A stretch of DNA of 64,000 nt, from NCBI RefSeq assembly GCF_002443255.2, contig NW_019211456.1:41121435-41185434 (forward strand). The letters run 5' to 3'. Origin of the DNA: Varroa destructor (Eukaryota; Arthropoda; Arachnida; Mesostigmata; Varroidae). Both the position numbers and the translations under genes were made by a program. Below, in pieces: positions 33,015-41,648 of the stretch (position 1 is its first letter; each line of letters opens with the position of its first letter). Below the pieces are notes generated by a model. The model was not told where the DNA came from. It did no database searches and saw nothing but the letters and a program-made list of their open reading frames with translations.

Positions 33015-33398
33015 ATGTCACTTCGAGCGCTCACGACGATTCGTTGGTGGCAGAGTGACCGGGTAGGAAATTCTAAAAATGCGGTACCAACTCTATTGTG
33101 TCGGCGGTCAACGATTATACCAGCGCGTACATGTTACTCGACGCCATACACTGCTGTGAGATCTCGTACAAGGCGGCTTGAAGGCGCAAATGCCGCAAGT
33201 AGCAAACGCGCTACAATTTTATGTATGCCCAGTTGGAATGGCCTCTGTTTACATTATTGGGAACAACCGCTATCTAGAGTAGTAAAAAACGAGAAACTAG
33301 ACTTAGTTAGTATTTTCCACTTGAAATTGATTATTCAAAGGGTTCACAATTGTAAAAATAGAAAAGCCTATGGAAATTCGCTGATTTTGTTCGCTTGA
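33015..33398 (+). CDS. Candidate ORF, 127 codons, ATG start
   Basis: An ATG frame with a basic, Arg/Ser/Thr-rich composition (TAVRSRTRRLEGANAASSKR). A TATATAAA about 23 bases upstream of the ATG is suggestive, but no initiator fits the spacing without placing the start inside the frame. No domain is seen and little antisense competition exists. Length alone is not significant. Confidence 0.2.
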   Translation: MSLRALTTIRWWQSDRVGNSKNAVPTLLCRRSTIIPARTCYSTPYTAVRSRTRRLEGANAASSKRATILCMPSWNGLCLHYWEQPLSRVVKNEKLDLVSIFHLKLIIQRVHNCKNRKAYGNSLILFA

Positions 33399-33860
33399 AT
33401 GTTACAATATCTCGACTGCAGTTTCTCGGCCTCATCGATCAGCGATGCGGAAGGACGTCGAGATCAGGCCTTTTCCAGATGTCTGCGTTGTCTTTAGACA
33501 CACAACTACAATAAGCATAATTCTTAAATCACAGACCACTTGACCACGGAACCGCGACGCACTTCTATTTGCATTTGGTTTAAACTGAAACACGTTATGC
33601 GGTAATCAGCTGTTAGCTTTTGGGCTCTGAACCCCTTCGTAGATATACCTCTGCATGGTGAGTAAGTTTAAATAATAGTATCGCCTGTTATAACCGACGT
33701 AATAGAACCCCAAGTCGTTTTTGGACCAGCCCTGCGATTGGTCTTTCCTTCCACCTCTTCTGTATATTGACGTACGGACACACGCAGACTCGACTCGAGC
33801 AATGAACCCCTTCAGCACATGATCCTATACAATATGAAGCAGGCTATCGAATCCGAGTAC

Positions 33861-34070
33861 CTATATGTCGATGTGATCATTAGTTCGACGCTGTAGATCG
33901 CATGTCCTCGAAGTTGTTGCCATAATTGTGGCAGCAATAGCGGATAGCGTGGCTTGTCGTGATAGCGCTTCAGCGGCCATTGCTACGGTTCGAGGCAACG
34001 AATGCTGATTCCAGATCTGCAATCCCGTAAGGACAGGATGTTTCTGTTGCGACTCGTAATCTGGGTTCAT
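33861..34070 (-). CDS. Candidate ORF, 69 codons, overlapping an opposite-strand frame
   Basis: Minus ATG at 34070 (context AATTACATGA). The frame starts MNPDYESQQKHPVLTGLQIW, then becomes Ala/Thr-rich with very regular codons (AEALSRQATLSAIAATIMAT). A donor-like ATAG|GTACTC lies at its end. The + frame 34002-34364 overlaps its first half, so the two are alternatives. Confidence 0.2.
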   Translation of the reverse strand: MNPDYESQQKHPVLTGLQIWNQHSLPRTVAMAAEALSRQATLSAIAATIMATTSRTCDLQRRTNDHIDI

Positions 34071-34364
34071 GTAATTGTTGCTGCTGCAGACGGCAGCGCT
34101 ATTGTTAATGTTGTTGTTTCTACTCGAGCGTTGGCGGGGCTGGGCGACTGGAAAATCGCTAGAGGAATGGATGCGCTGCTACAACAACGGTCGCTATTCG
34201 ATCGCCCACCGAATAGCTCAACACAACGCGGCAGAAGCATGTATCTAGCCGGTCATCGCTGCGCTAGACCCTACACAGCAATGCTTTTTACTATAGCGGC
34301 ACCAACAACACCGCCACTATTATTGTTATATCATCGTCGTCGTCGTCGTCGCAGTTGTTATTAG
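34038..34364 (+). CDS. Candidate ORF beginning with a signal-peptide-like segment
   Basis: The frame is open from ATG 34002, and the ATG at 34038 begins MFLLRLVIWVHVIVAAADGS. This has a short charged start, a hydrophobic core and an AAAD-type cleavage context, typical of secreted or membrane proteins. The remainder (about 90 residues) is mixed and ends in an Arg run encoded by the CGT repeat at 34334-34351, which argues the real end is elsewhere or that the frame is fortuitous. No family is recognised. Confidence 0.2.
   Translation: MFLLRLVIWVHVIVAAADGSAIVNVVVSTRALAGLGDWKIARGMDALLQQRSLFDRPPNSSTQRGRSMYLAGHRCARPYTAMLFTIAAPTTPPLLLLYHRRRRRRSCY
34334..34351. repeat. (CGT)6 microsatellite
   Basis: Six CGT units. 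Confidence 0.9.
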
Positions 34365-35737
34365 CGGCCATAGGGATTTGGGAAAGATGATAAATTATGA
34401 GTGCAATAATTTAATAGGAGCATGCCGTCACTGGCAGATCGTCATCGGTCGTCGTCCAAGCATTAGTGGGTGCCCAGGCGTGAGTCCATATTCGAAGATT
34501 TGTTGCAGCTCTGCATTGATGTCGATGGAACAGCGGAGCGAACCGGCGTCGACCGGACCGAAGCAGCAGATCTTCGATGTCGTCGTTAGATAATCGACAA
34601 CCAACAGCAACGCTTGCGGTAGTGCCAGCAATAAGCTGTAGTGGCAGTGGTGCCGGCGACTGCCTTCGCTAGCTGGCGATGATCGTTTTGCTCAACGGGA
34701 TCGATCACATCCGCCCGAAAGGAACGATGCTGTTGATGATGGCATCGACGAAGACGATGCTAATGCTGCTGCTAGTGGTGATACGGTCGGACGCTTCGTC
34801 GCCTGCGAGAAAAGGAAGATAATGAAGACACCGCCAGCATCGGCAACATCGTCTCTCCAGGAACGTCTTGCTGACTACAGCCTGCCTAGACTTCGCGTCG
34901 ACACGGCAACAGCACAGCGACCGCATATCAGCCGACGACAACAATAGCAACACTGTTGTCTGCAAGGCGAGAGCGACGTCGACAGCGCCACGGCGACGAC
35001 GACCCCAGCAGCGGCGTGGCGACGGTCACGGTGACAGTAGTTATGTAGGTGTTGACGTAAGCTGTAAATGCAGCCGAATCGAAGCACAGGAAGCATGCAC
35101 AAGACCATAGGAATCAGGATTAGACATTGAGCCAGCAAGCCACAACAATCAGAACGCTTCAACAGCATAACCACAACGTACTCGCGACGGCCATAGCATA
35201 ATGACGACAACAACATCATTAGCGACCTTCGATAACGAATGCACCTCATTTGATTTGAAGGCTTTATCATAACATATCTGAAGACGAAGAGTATTGAACA
35301 GGACATTTATTGGGAACGATGTGCTCGTCCAATATCAATCGTTCGAATCTGTGTATTGATCAATATGCACAAAATGATAACAAAAAAACCTTTTTTATTC
35401 GTTGCGTAGTACGGGCTGCTAGCGGGGCGGGAAGCAGCGACGGCTGGCATTCTGATCAGAGATTTGACCGTCCAAGCCTTACTATATCATTTAGGTAGAA
35501 ACATTCATGTATCTATAGTTTTCACTATGCCATTAGATTTGCCTGATTAAAAACATATTTACTATCTACGTGCTGATCTGTTTATGTTGTATTAACGGCA
35601 CGTAGCTCGTGCTGTATAGTGAAGCCACAAACCAATGAGCTGCCTATTTTTTCGTACAGGCTCGATCTTTGCATGTCTTTTTCCGCATCATGCAGAACCT
35701 CTTACGTAATAGCGCTTTGCCTAGTTTCTGCTAGGTT

Positions 35738-35917
35738 TCATTTTGAATGGTTCTTATTATAATATCGTAATTTTCTACTAGCTGCAACGTGGAGCAGTAT
35801 CTCATCGTAAAAAACCGTATTAATGGTAAAAATCTCTCTGTCTAGCCGTATGAATAGCTCAGCGTGCAGTTGTTCCAGGTCCAGAGAGTCGTCATTGTAG
35901 CTCGACATGCGTAGCAT
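35738..35917 (-). CDS. Candidate small acidic/Leu-rich ORF, 59 codons
   Basis: A minus ATG at 35917 opens 59 codons with good codon pattern. It contains an acidic, Leu-rich stretch that would form an amphipathic helix (SLDLEQLHAELFIRLDREIF), then TINTVFYDEILLHVAASRKL and a basic Asn/Lys end. There are no cysteines or tryptophans. The sequence upstream is A-rich with no acceptor, so it would be a stand-alone small protein or a first exon. No family is recognised. Confidence 0.25.
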   Translation of the reverse strand: MLRMSSYNDDSLDLEQLHAELFIRLDREIFTINTVFYDEILLHVAASRKLRYYNKNHSK

Positions 35918-36000
35918 TCCTCTTAACGTGCCCTCGCATTATTTGACCGTTTTTTTTTTATTTAAGATTGTGTTTGTCTATGCAACTATGGAGTATTATG

Positions 36001-36050
36001 CATACTCTTAGCAGTAACGTTTCGTATTGAGAAACACTGCTGATGGTATG
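36001..36050. repeat. 50-nt imperfect hairpin
   Basis: CATAC (36001-36005) pairs with GTATG (36046-36050), AGCAGT (36010-36015) with ACTGCT (36036-36041) and GTTTC (36019-36023) with GAAAC (36031-36035). There is a 7-nt loop, a 3-nt bulge (AAC) and G:T pairs in between. The shape is pre-microRNA-like but small, and it matches no microRNA I recognise. Confidence 0.5.
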
Positions 36051-36311
36051 AACGTAATCGTCTTAAAAAATAGATTTGTCCTTGTCTAGACAAACCTTCG
36101 TCTAGATTCCGCTACCTAATATAGAGACATTTCATTACACTGAGCAACGATAAGGGACTTCTGTTAAAAATATGGAATATACCTTAGAACTGTTACTGAT
36201 ACAATATTCGTCTTCACTAGACCCATAGCAGTTTTAATTATAATTTTAAGCTCGGTTTAATTATATACAAAGGTTAATTATGCGATCCTGCTGCGTTCGG
36301 TCTGTTTTCAG

Positions 36312-36418
36312 CGGTCCATTACTTCGACTGCCTGAGCTTTTCAGCTGCTGGCCTAAACCACATAACAACTATGTACACTTCAGATGTGCATAAGAAAGCT
36401 TTCTTGCATCATTGCAAG
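36312..36418 (+). CDS. Candidate internal exon bounded by consensus splice sites
   Basis: TCTGTTTTCAG|C (acceptor) and TTGCAAG|GTGAGC (donor) bound 107 nt that is open in one frame (VHYFDCLSFSAAGLNH then TSDVHKKAFLHHCK). A 68-nt intron with a CTAAT branch-like site would lead to CCCTTTTTTCGTAG|AGT at 36487, where the phase-matched frame stops after STRC. A random splice-bounded segment this long is open about one time in three, so support is moderate only. No domain is recognised. Confidence 0.25.
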
Positions 36419-36969
36419 GTGAGCTATATTGGCATACTAAAAACACCCAGCTAATTAAATAATTCTAATACACCCTTTTTTCGTAGAGTACCCGATGTTA
36501 GAAATGAGCATCGTCGGAAAAATTGGCGAAATATTTAATGAACGTTACATAGTATGCCTAAAGAATCGTTTTAAACTAGCAGCTTGCGGTATGACAAACT
36601 TCAGGCATGCCTCTCGCAAGAACAACGGTCCGTAGACTTCACAGGCGTACGCTGCATATATACGTGATACCGAATACCTGATGACAATATAAACAATCTG
36701 TTTTCAGAAATGTAGAGGCAGTAAAGAGCGCAATTGTATTTGCCATCCTACACAGGCACTGAATGAATCCGAGACGAAATATGCCGAGTGATCCTGTCAG
36801 ATCTCGAGCATGTGCCTGTAACCAAAAAACTTTTTTCCGCAGAAGACGTAGACCTTTCCCATATCACAGGTCAGCTTCCCTCAGAAGCGCAGTGATTTTT
36901 CGTATCTAGGTCCGTCTTACGTAGAAACGAATGGTTCGTTCATCGGTCAGTCACTCCTATTTCATTATT

Positions 36970-37362
36970 TCAGTCCACGAACGGCAGAGTCCCATTTCTA
37001 CGTATATACACACCCACACAAAATGTTGTGCTTATGTGATGTCTCAGCTTCCATAAACGATTATTATAGCTATTTAATTCTTTTCTCTCGCTTTTAGCCT
37101 TACGGCACATATACACACCTACCCAAATAGTCGTAGCATCGCATGTGCCACCATCACGTGTGATACCATCACGTGTGGCAGAGTCGACATTCAACTCATA
37201 CGCGAAAGCAACACATGAACTCACGAAGATGCGGTCACCTATATGAAGTATTCCATTGTTCTCAAGCATCAGATAGTCCCCTAATATTTGCCAGTACATA
37301 CAATCATCATCCCAAACTTCTATGTAAAGGGGCACACAGTTTAAGGAATATGCCCCCGCCAT
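36970..37362 (-). CDS. Candidate ORF, 130 codons, ATG start behind a good acceptor
   Basis: Minus ATG at 37362 (GAGAAATGG, good context) opens 130 codons, Asp/Trp/Tyr-containing with six cysteines (VWDDDCMYWQILGDYLML near the start). An in-frame 15-bp tandem repeat reads TRDGI TRDGG. Upstream, CTTCATTTTCAG|TGG (acceptor, exon from 37417) and CTG|GTAAGTTTT (donor at 37471) define a 54-nt intron behind a short signal-peptide-like ORF. An internal TTC|GTGAGT could be another donor. No family is recognised. Confidence 0.25.
   Translation of the reverse strand: MAGAYSLNCVPLYIEVWDDDCMYWQILGDYLMLENNGILHIGDRIFVSSCVAFAYELNVDSATRDGITRDGGTCDATTIWVGVYMCRKAKSERKELNSYNNRLWKLRHHISTTFCVGVYIRRNGTLPFVD
37151..37177. 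repeat. Direct repeat carrying two CACGTG E-boxes
   Basis: CCATCACGTGTG occurs at 37151-37162 and again at 37166-37177, so two perfect CACGTG sites lie 15 bp apart. It lies inside the minus-strand candidate frame, where it makes a 5-residue tandem repeat. It may equally be a paired bHLH-type site. Confidence 0.6.
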
Positions 37363-37474
37363 TTCTCACTGCAGGCTATCGCTTTGACTGCCCGTCCTCT
37401 ATCCTCGTCTTACGCCACTGAAAATGAAGCCGATGTGCCCCATATACGCACACTCGATCTTGAAAACTTACCAG

Positions 37475-37528
37475 TTAACCATTAGCAGACATCAAAAGCA
37501 GAAGAACTGTAGCAAGCTGAAAATTCAT
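37475..37528 (-). CDS. Candidate 17-codon signal-peptide-like ORF next to a splice donor
   Basis: Minus ATG at 37528 encodes MNFQLATVLLLLMSANG and then TAA. This is a textbook signal-peptide shape: polar start, hydrophobic core, small residues at the end. Three bases past the stop is CTG|GTAAGTTTT, a near-perfect donor. As read, the stop precedes the donor, so it is either an upstream ORF or a secretory first exon using a weaker donor (AATG|GTTAAC). That weaker donor could join the 36970-37362 frame in phase through TGAG|AAATGG. Confidence 0.22.
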   Translation of the reverse strand: MNFQLATVLLLLMSANG

Positions 37529-38412
37529 TCTTACTTAAACTGCTGTTCGCGGGAGCGTTAGTGATCCTTCTACGCTCGTGCACCAACGAGCAGATTCTTG
37601 TATGGGGATTTCAGCGAGCGAGGTGAAATCAGACAGCGTGGTATATCGTATACTTCGGTGACTTCGCCTACTTAGACCTGGTCATCCGCGGACAGTAGAA
37701 AACGAACGGTGATCGACGCTGACCATTCACGTGGCTCGCGTTGGTGCATGTGCGCGTGAGTGTTATCCACCTTGTTTGATTCTTCTGGCCCCATGCCCCC
37801 ATTTTTGACCGAGCGATGGCTCATTCTTGGCGCATGTCGTCGTTGTCATTTTTATAACGCGCTGCTGCGGCAACCGGTGCCGATACTATTCTGTTCTGGT
37901 CTATCCATCGACGAAGACCCCTGCAGACTAAGTGTCGGAACGGACAATCTACTTCTACCTGACCGAAGATCCTGTCGCGGGCGGCTGCCAGGCAATCAGC
38001 TCACATCGACGGATGAGCGACCGAGCGAGCAACAAGCGGAGCTCAGCGAACACTGACCGTCATTGCCGCCCCAGCGGTAGCAGAAGGGAGCTTCGTCAAT
38101 GGCTGCTGCAACAACGGCAGCTATTGCCGGTTGTTGAAGTTACTCAATTGCCCCAGCGTCGTATCGTGAGGAAAAAAGAAGGTAACAATGCCCAAGCTAC
38201 TGTCGCGGTAGACGAACGTAGAAGGTTTAGCTGCCTCTTATTGATGCGTGCTTGCTTGGCCAGTTAGACAGATCGACGGCTGCTAGTGTCCTGTCTCTAA
38301 GCGTCTGCAACAGCGGTCTGTAGTTTCGGCAGCCTACCTTCATTTTTGCCGTTCGGGTTGTCTACCATCGTCGGCCGTCGAAACGACTGTAGACGACGGG
38401 AAGCCGAAGGAG

Positions 38413-38640
38413 ATGGCCCAAGAGAAACGAAAGGGGACCAAGACCCAGAGACGGTACCGTTGTTGCTTTTGGTGCTGCAGTCAGACTGGGTGGGAAATCT
38501 ATGATAAGAAAAGAGCCCACCAAAGACAAACGGCCAGACATAAAGAGAAAAAGAAGCAGAAACAGTTAGAAAGCGAGAGAGCGCATGAAAGCATTAGAGC
38601 AACAGAAAAAGCGAGTTTGGTGTCAGTTGTGTCGGATTGA
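38413..38640 (+). CDS. Candidate basic ORF, 75 codons, ATG start
   Basis: GGAGATGGCC gives a fair start. The translation is strongly basic and Gln/Lys/Arg/Glu-rich (KKRAHQRQTARHKEKKKQKQ), coiled-coil or nucleic-acid-binding in character, and ends LVSVVSD. It lies in a triplet-rich zone with many open frames and could be an upstream ORF of a long leader. No family is recognised. Confidence 0.2.
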   Translation: MAQEKRKGTKTQRRYRCCFWCCSQTGWEIYDKKRAHQRQTARHKEKKKQKQLESERAHESIRATEKASLVSVVSD

Positions 38641-39143
38641 TATGGCTCTAATGTTCTTTGTTGGACGGCTTTTTAACTCTCTGGCTGGACCGACCGGTTG
38701 CCGCCTGCCTGCTACCAACTCACTTCTACGATGAAGCTGGTTTGGACCACACGCACAAAAGTGCCCGATTACTCGATCTACTGGTGCTGCGATTGTTGTT
38801 ACCGTCGTTATTATTGCAGTAGAAGAAACAGTCAGTGGAAGAAAGGCGCACAGCGACGGCCAGGGACAAAGACAAAGGACAGAGAGCTATTGGAAGCTTA
38901 CTCTGTGTGTTGGACTCGCCTGCTGATTCACTCATCGCTGAATTTCCAAAGAAGATGGCGATTGCGGTGCCGCTAGCGGAGAACCTTGATGATGAGAACG
39001 ACGAAAAACACCAAGGAAAAACACAACGAAATAAAAGCACTAAACTCAAGTAGAAACGAGTGGGCATCAGGTAGCACTGATCATGGTGGCCAAACCCGAG
39101 TTCGCCGACTCAGTGTTGTCTATCTTCATCGCTGTGACCGCCA

Positions 39144-39202
39144 TTGTTGTTGTTGTTGTTATCGTCGTCGTTATAATTTTGTTGTTGTTGTTGTTGTTGT
39201 TG
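39144..39202. repeat. Two (GTT)n microsatellites
   Basis: GTT runs at about 39144-39160 and 39181-39202 are separated by GTCGTCGTTATAATTTT. They read as poly-Val, poly-Leu or poly-Cys on + and as Asn/Gln/Thr-type on -. Confidence 0.9.
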
Positions 39203-39382
39203 GACTAGGTGAGAAAATGTGGTCGTTGTTGCTGCGGCTGCCGATAATGTTGACGACGGTGTCGGGTTGTCGGCTGGGCGACGAAGTTTGTCCAGCTTGT
39301 TGTTGCTGTTGCTAGCCGCCTGTTAGTTCGTTTCTCCTGTCGTTGTCCTAGTCATCGCGAGCAGTGGTAGAAATGGCGGTAG

Positions 39383-39781
39383 AAAAGCAGTGATGGAGCC
39401 GGCTACAGCGTCTATCTTGATGAGCAGGAATGGCCATCTACGTATGTGCCATCTTCAAATAGCGACAGTCACAACAACAACGATGCTGATTTCGCGGATT
39501 TCTGTAGTGGTAGCTCTTGTGGAAACGCACTGCTGTGGGCGAACGCACTTGCACTGCTGCTGACGGCGGCGTCTGCCTGGCTGGCAACCGACCGAGCGGC
39601 CGATAATCGGTCGGTCAGCCGTAGCTGCCTGTTGAAATTGCGAGCTGCTGCCGCTACCGTTGCCAGCCAAAGCCGTTGTTCTTCGTCGTCTTGGTTTTTT
39701 TCTGCTGCTGCGGCTATTTCTTCTACTTGGTCATCTCGTTCTTATCACGCATCTTCTTTCTCGTCGTTAGCGTCGTCGTAA
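39383..39781 (+). CDS. Candidate exon, 132 open codons, no early ATG
   Basis: Open from a TAG at 39380-39382. The first third has a regular acidic/polar composition (GAGYSVYLDEQEWPSTYVP, then SDSHNNNDADFADF). It is followed by an Ala/Leu-rich hydrophobic stretch and a Ser-rich end. In another frame an ATG at 39394 starts MEPATASILMSRNG. The minus strand reads a Gln/Arg-rich frame over the same DNA. The zone is poor in stops generally, so the call is tentative. No family is recognised. Confidence 0.2.
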   Translation, partial: KSSDGAGYSVYLDEQEWPSTYVPSSNSDSHNNNDADFADFCSGSSCGNALLWANALALLLTAASAWLATDRAADNRSVSRSCLLKLRAAAATVASQSRCSSSSWFFSAAAAISSTWSSRSYHASSFSSLASS

Positions 39782-40197
39782 ACGCGGCCGTTACCATTTT
39801 CTCTGGCTCTTCTTCCCTACCGCTGCCATTGCAGGTACAGCTTTTTCTACCGTTGCTGGTAGAGTGGCGTAGTTCAGGCTGTCTTCAGCCGCTAACGGTG
39901 CAGCAAGGAGCGACCAGCAAGCTACCGCAACGGAGCTCGAGAGTTGCGGTCGAGACGCCGCTGACCTCCACCGTAGCCCCAGAGACGACGCGATCAAAAT
40001 GCTATCAGAGTAAGCAATCACCCGCGGGAGCTGCCACATAAGCCGCGATCGGTTCCTCGGTCAATCCACTGGTCTCTTCGTGTAGGCACTTGCCAGCTCC
40101 GACTTTAACTTCTGCCTCACGCGGTAAAATACGCGCAGCGCGTCGATAACGACGACGCCAAAGTGAAGGCGGTTGAACAGGCAGAGCTAAGGGAACG

Positions 40198-40383
40198 ATG
40201 AGCAAGCTAAAGGACGAGAAACAGACGCACGAGGCGACGCATAACAACAGCGACAGCTATAGCAACAGACGAAAACCGCATAACGCTGGTGGTTATTGTT
40301 TAGCTATCCGCTGTCGCTGCTATTTGCCGGCAGCTCTGCGTATTACTGTTGGAAATTCTGTCTGTTCTAACCGCTTTGGGTAG
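40198..40383 (+). CDS. Candidate small ORF, 61 codons, ATG start
   Basis: GGAACGATGAGC starts a hydrophilic frame (MSKLKDEKQTHEATHNNSDS) that becomes Cys/Arg-containing. It is last in a run of + strand frames from 38.4 kb. The preceding frame (ending 40041) also has an acceptor-like CTGTCTTCAG at about 39890. It may be a small protein, an exon or an upstream ORF. Confidence 0.2.
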   Translation: MSKLKDEKQTHEATHNNSDSYSNRRKPHNAGGYCLAIRCRCYLPAALRITVGNSVCSNRFG

Positions 40384-40626
40384 ATGTACCGACCGGCATA
40401 CAAAACAACCGTTTGTCAACTCCATAGGGTTTATCTCACTCGATTTCTTCCAGTGCTTTCTTACATTTTTCTTCTGTCGCAAGACAGAGCATCAGAAAAA
40501 GTTTAAGTAACAGTATGAATAGTAGTATTTCGTTGCCATAATTCTACAACAATGGAAATCATACTTTTGGCTACTGAATTTAAAGGCACCTGAGACGGTG
40601 TCTAGGTTCGACCCCGCACGTAGACG

Positions 40627-40678
40627 CGAGCTCTCTTAATCAATGCTTAATGGCAGTAGCATTGAACGTGAGAGCTCG
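40627..40678. repeat. 52-nt two-step hairpin
   Basis: CGAGCTCTC (40627-40635) pairs with GAGAGCTCG (40670-40678). After a 4x4 internal loop, TCAATGCT (40640-40647) pairs with AGCATTGA (40658-40665), around a 10-nt loop. Seventeen perfect pairs in two nested blocks is well above chance. It resembles a small pre-microRNA or UTR structural element but has no lower stem. Confidence 0.65.
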
Positions 40679-41626
40679 AGCTGTAGTTGTGTTCTTAGAA
40701 TTGCAATTCCAGTGCCGCTGCTACAGGCGGTTTGTATTGTCATCAGTTTCAATGAAGAGTTAGAACTAGCTCAGATCCAGGAGCAGCAACCGAAGCAGCA
40801 ACAAACGCAAGTGATAGAGTAGAAACCTAACCGAGCTACAGTGATCATTGACCTGAGGATATTGTAATTTGCCGTTACTGGCGATCTTGCAGTGCCGTTC
40901 GGGAACTGCGCGCCGATCCTATAGAATTAAATTTCCGTTTCTGTCCACCATCCCCCCCGCTGTAACCGTAGTACATAGTTAGAATCGATTATTTCGAAAG
41001 AAGATCACTTCCTTCTACACTTTTCTCACGAATTAACTCTACTATGCATAGGAAACAGGGCTGGAATTATTGAGCAAGGGAAAAAAAGAAGGAAAAACAA
41101 TGGCCGGCATTAAGTGAAAGATGGAAAAGCGTAACAGAAGGTTGCCCTCAACCATAGGCTCTGAAGGTCTTAGTCTACGTCACGCAAAAAAACCTGAACC
41201 CCACTAGTCACGTGGCTAGTGTCAGGTCTGCTATACCACAGACAAGCACAGTAAAAGCGCATAATATGCATGCAACCATTTCTACATTGTATCAAACATT
41301 TTGAATAGCTTTCCAATTATATGCTCTCTGACACAATGTGAGGGGCACATACTTCCCAAGGCAAAATATTTGATGCGGTGCGGAAAATTTCAGTATAGAC
41401 TGCACAATTCGAAACTTACGGTACAGTATTCCAAGTAGCGAACGTTCAGTCAGGACAACTTCAAGTTGCTTGTCAACTAAACTTATTTCAACCTGGGAAC
41501 TGTCTAGCTAATCATAATGAACTCGTGTCTTTCCTTAACATACAAATTCTATTTGTGAACAACTGATATTCCAATTCATTCTTAGAAACAACGAAGGAGT
41601 TCCACTGTTCGAGGATACAATATCAG

Positions 41627-41648
41627 TTCGCCTTCGCCTTCGCCTTCG
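41627..41648. repeat. (TTCGCC)n hexanucleotide repeat
   Basis: Three full TTCGCC units plus TTCG. Confidence 0.9.

Noticed and set aside
34875..35306. 143-codon Cys/Arg-rich minus frame
   Set aside because: Cysteine spacing is irregular and arises from GCA/GTC-type triplets read in the wrong phase.
40600..40626. B-box-like GGTTCGACCCC (tRNA promoter)
   Set aside because: The T-stem does not pair beyond two positions.
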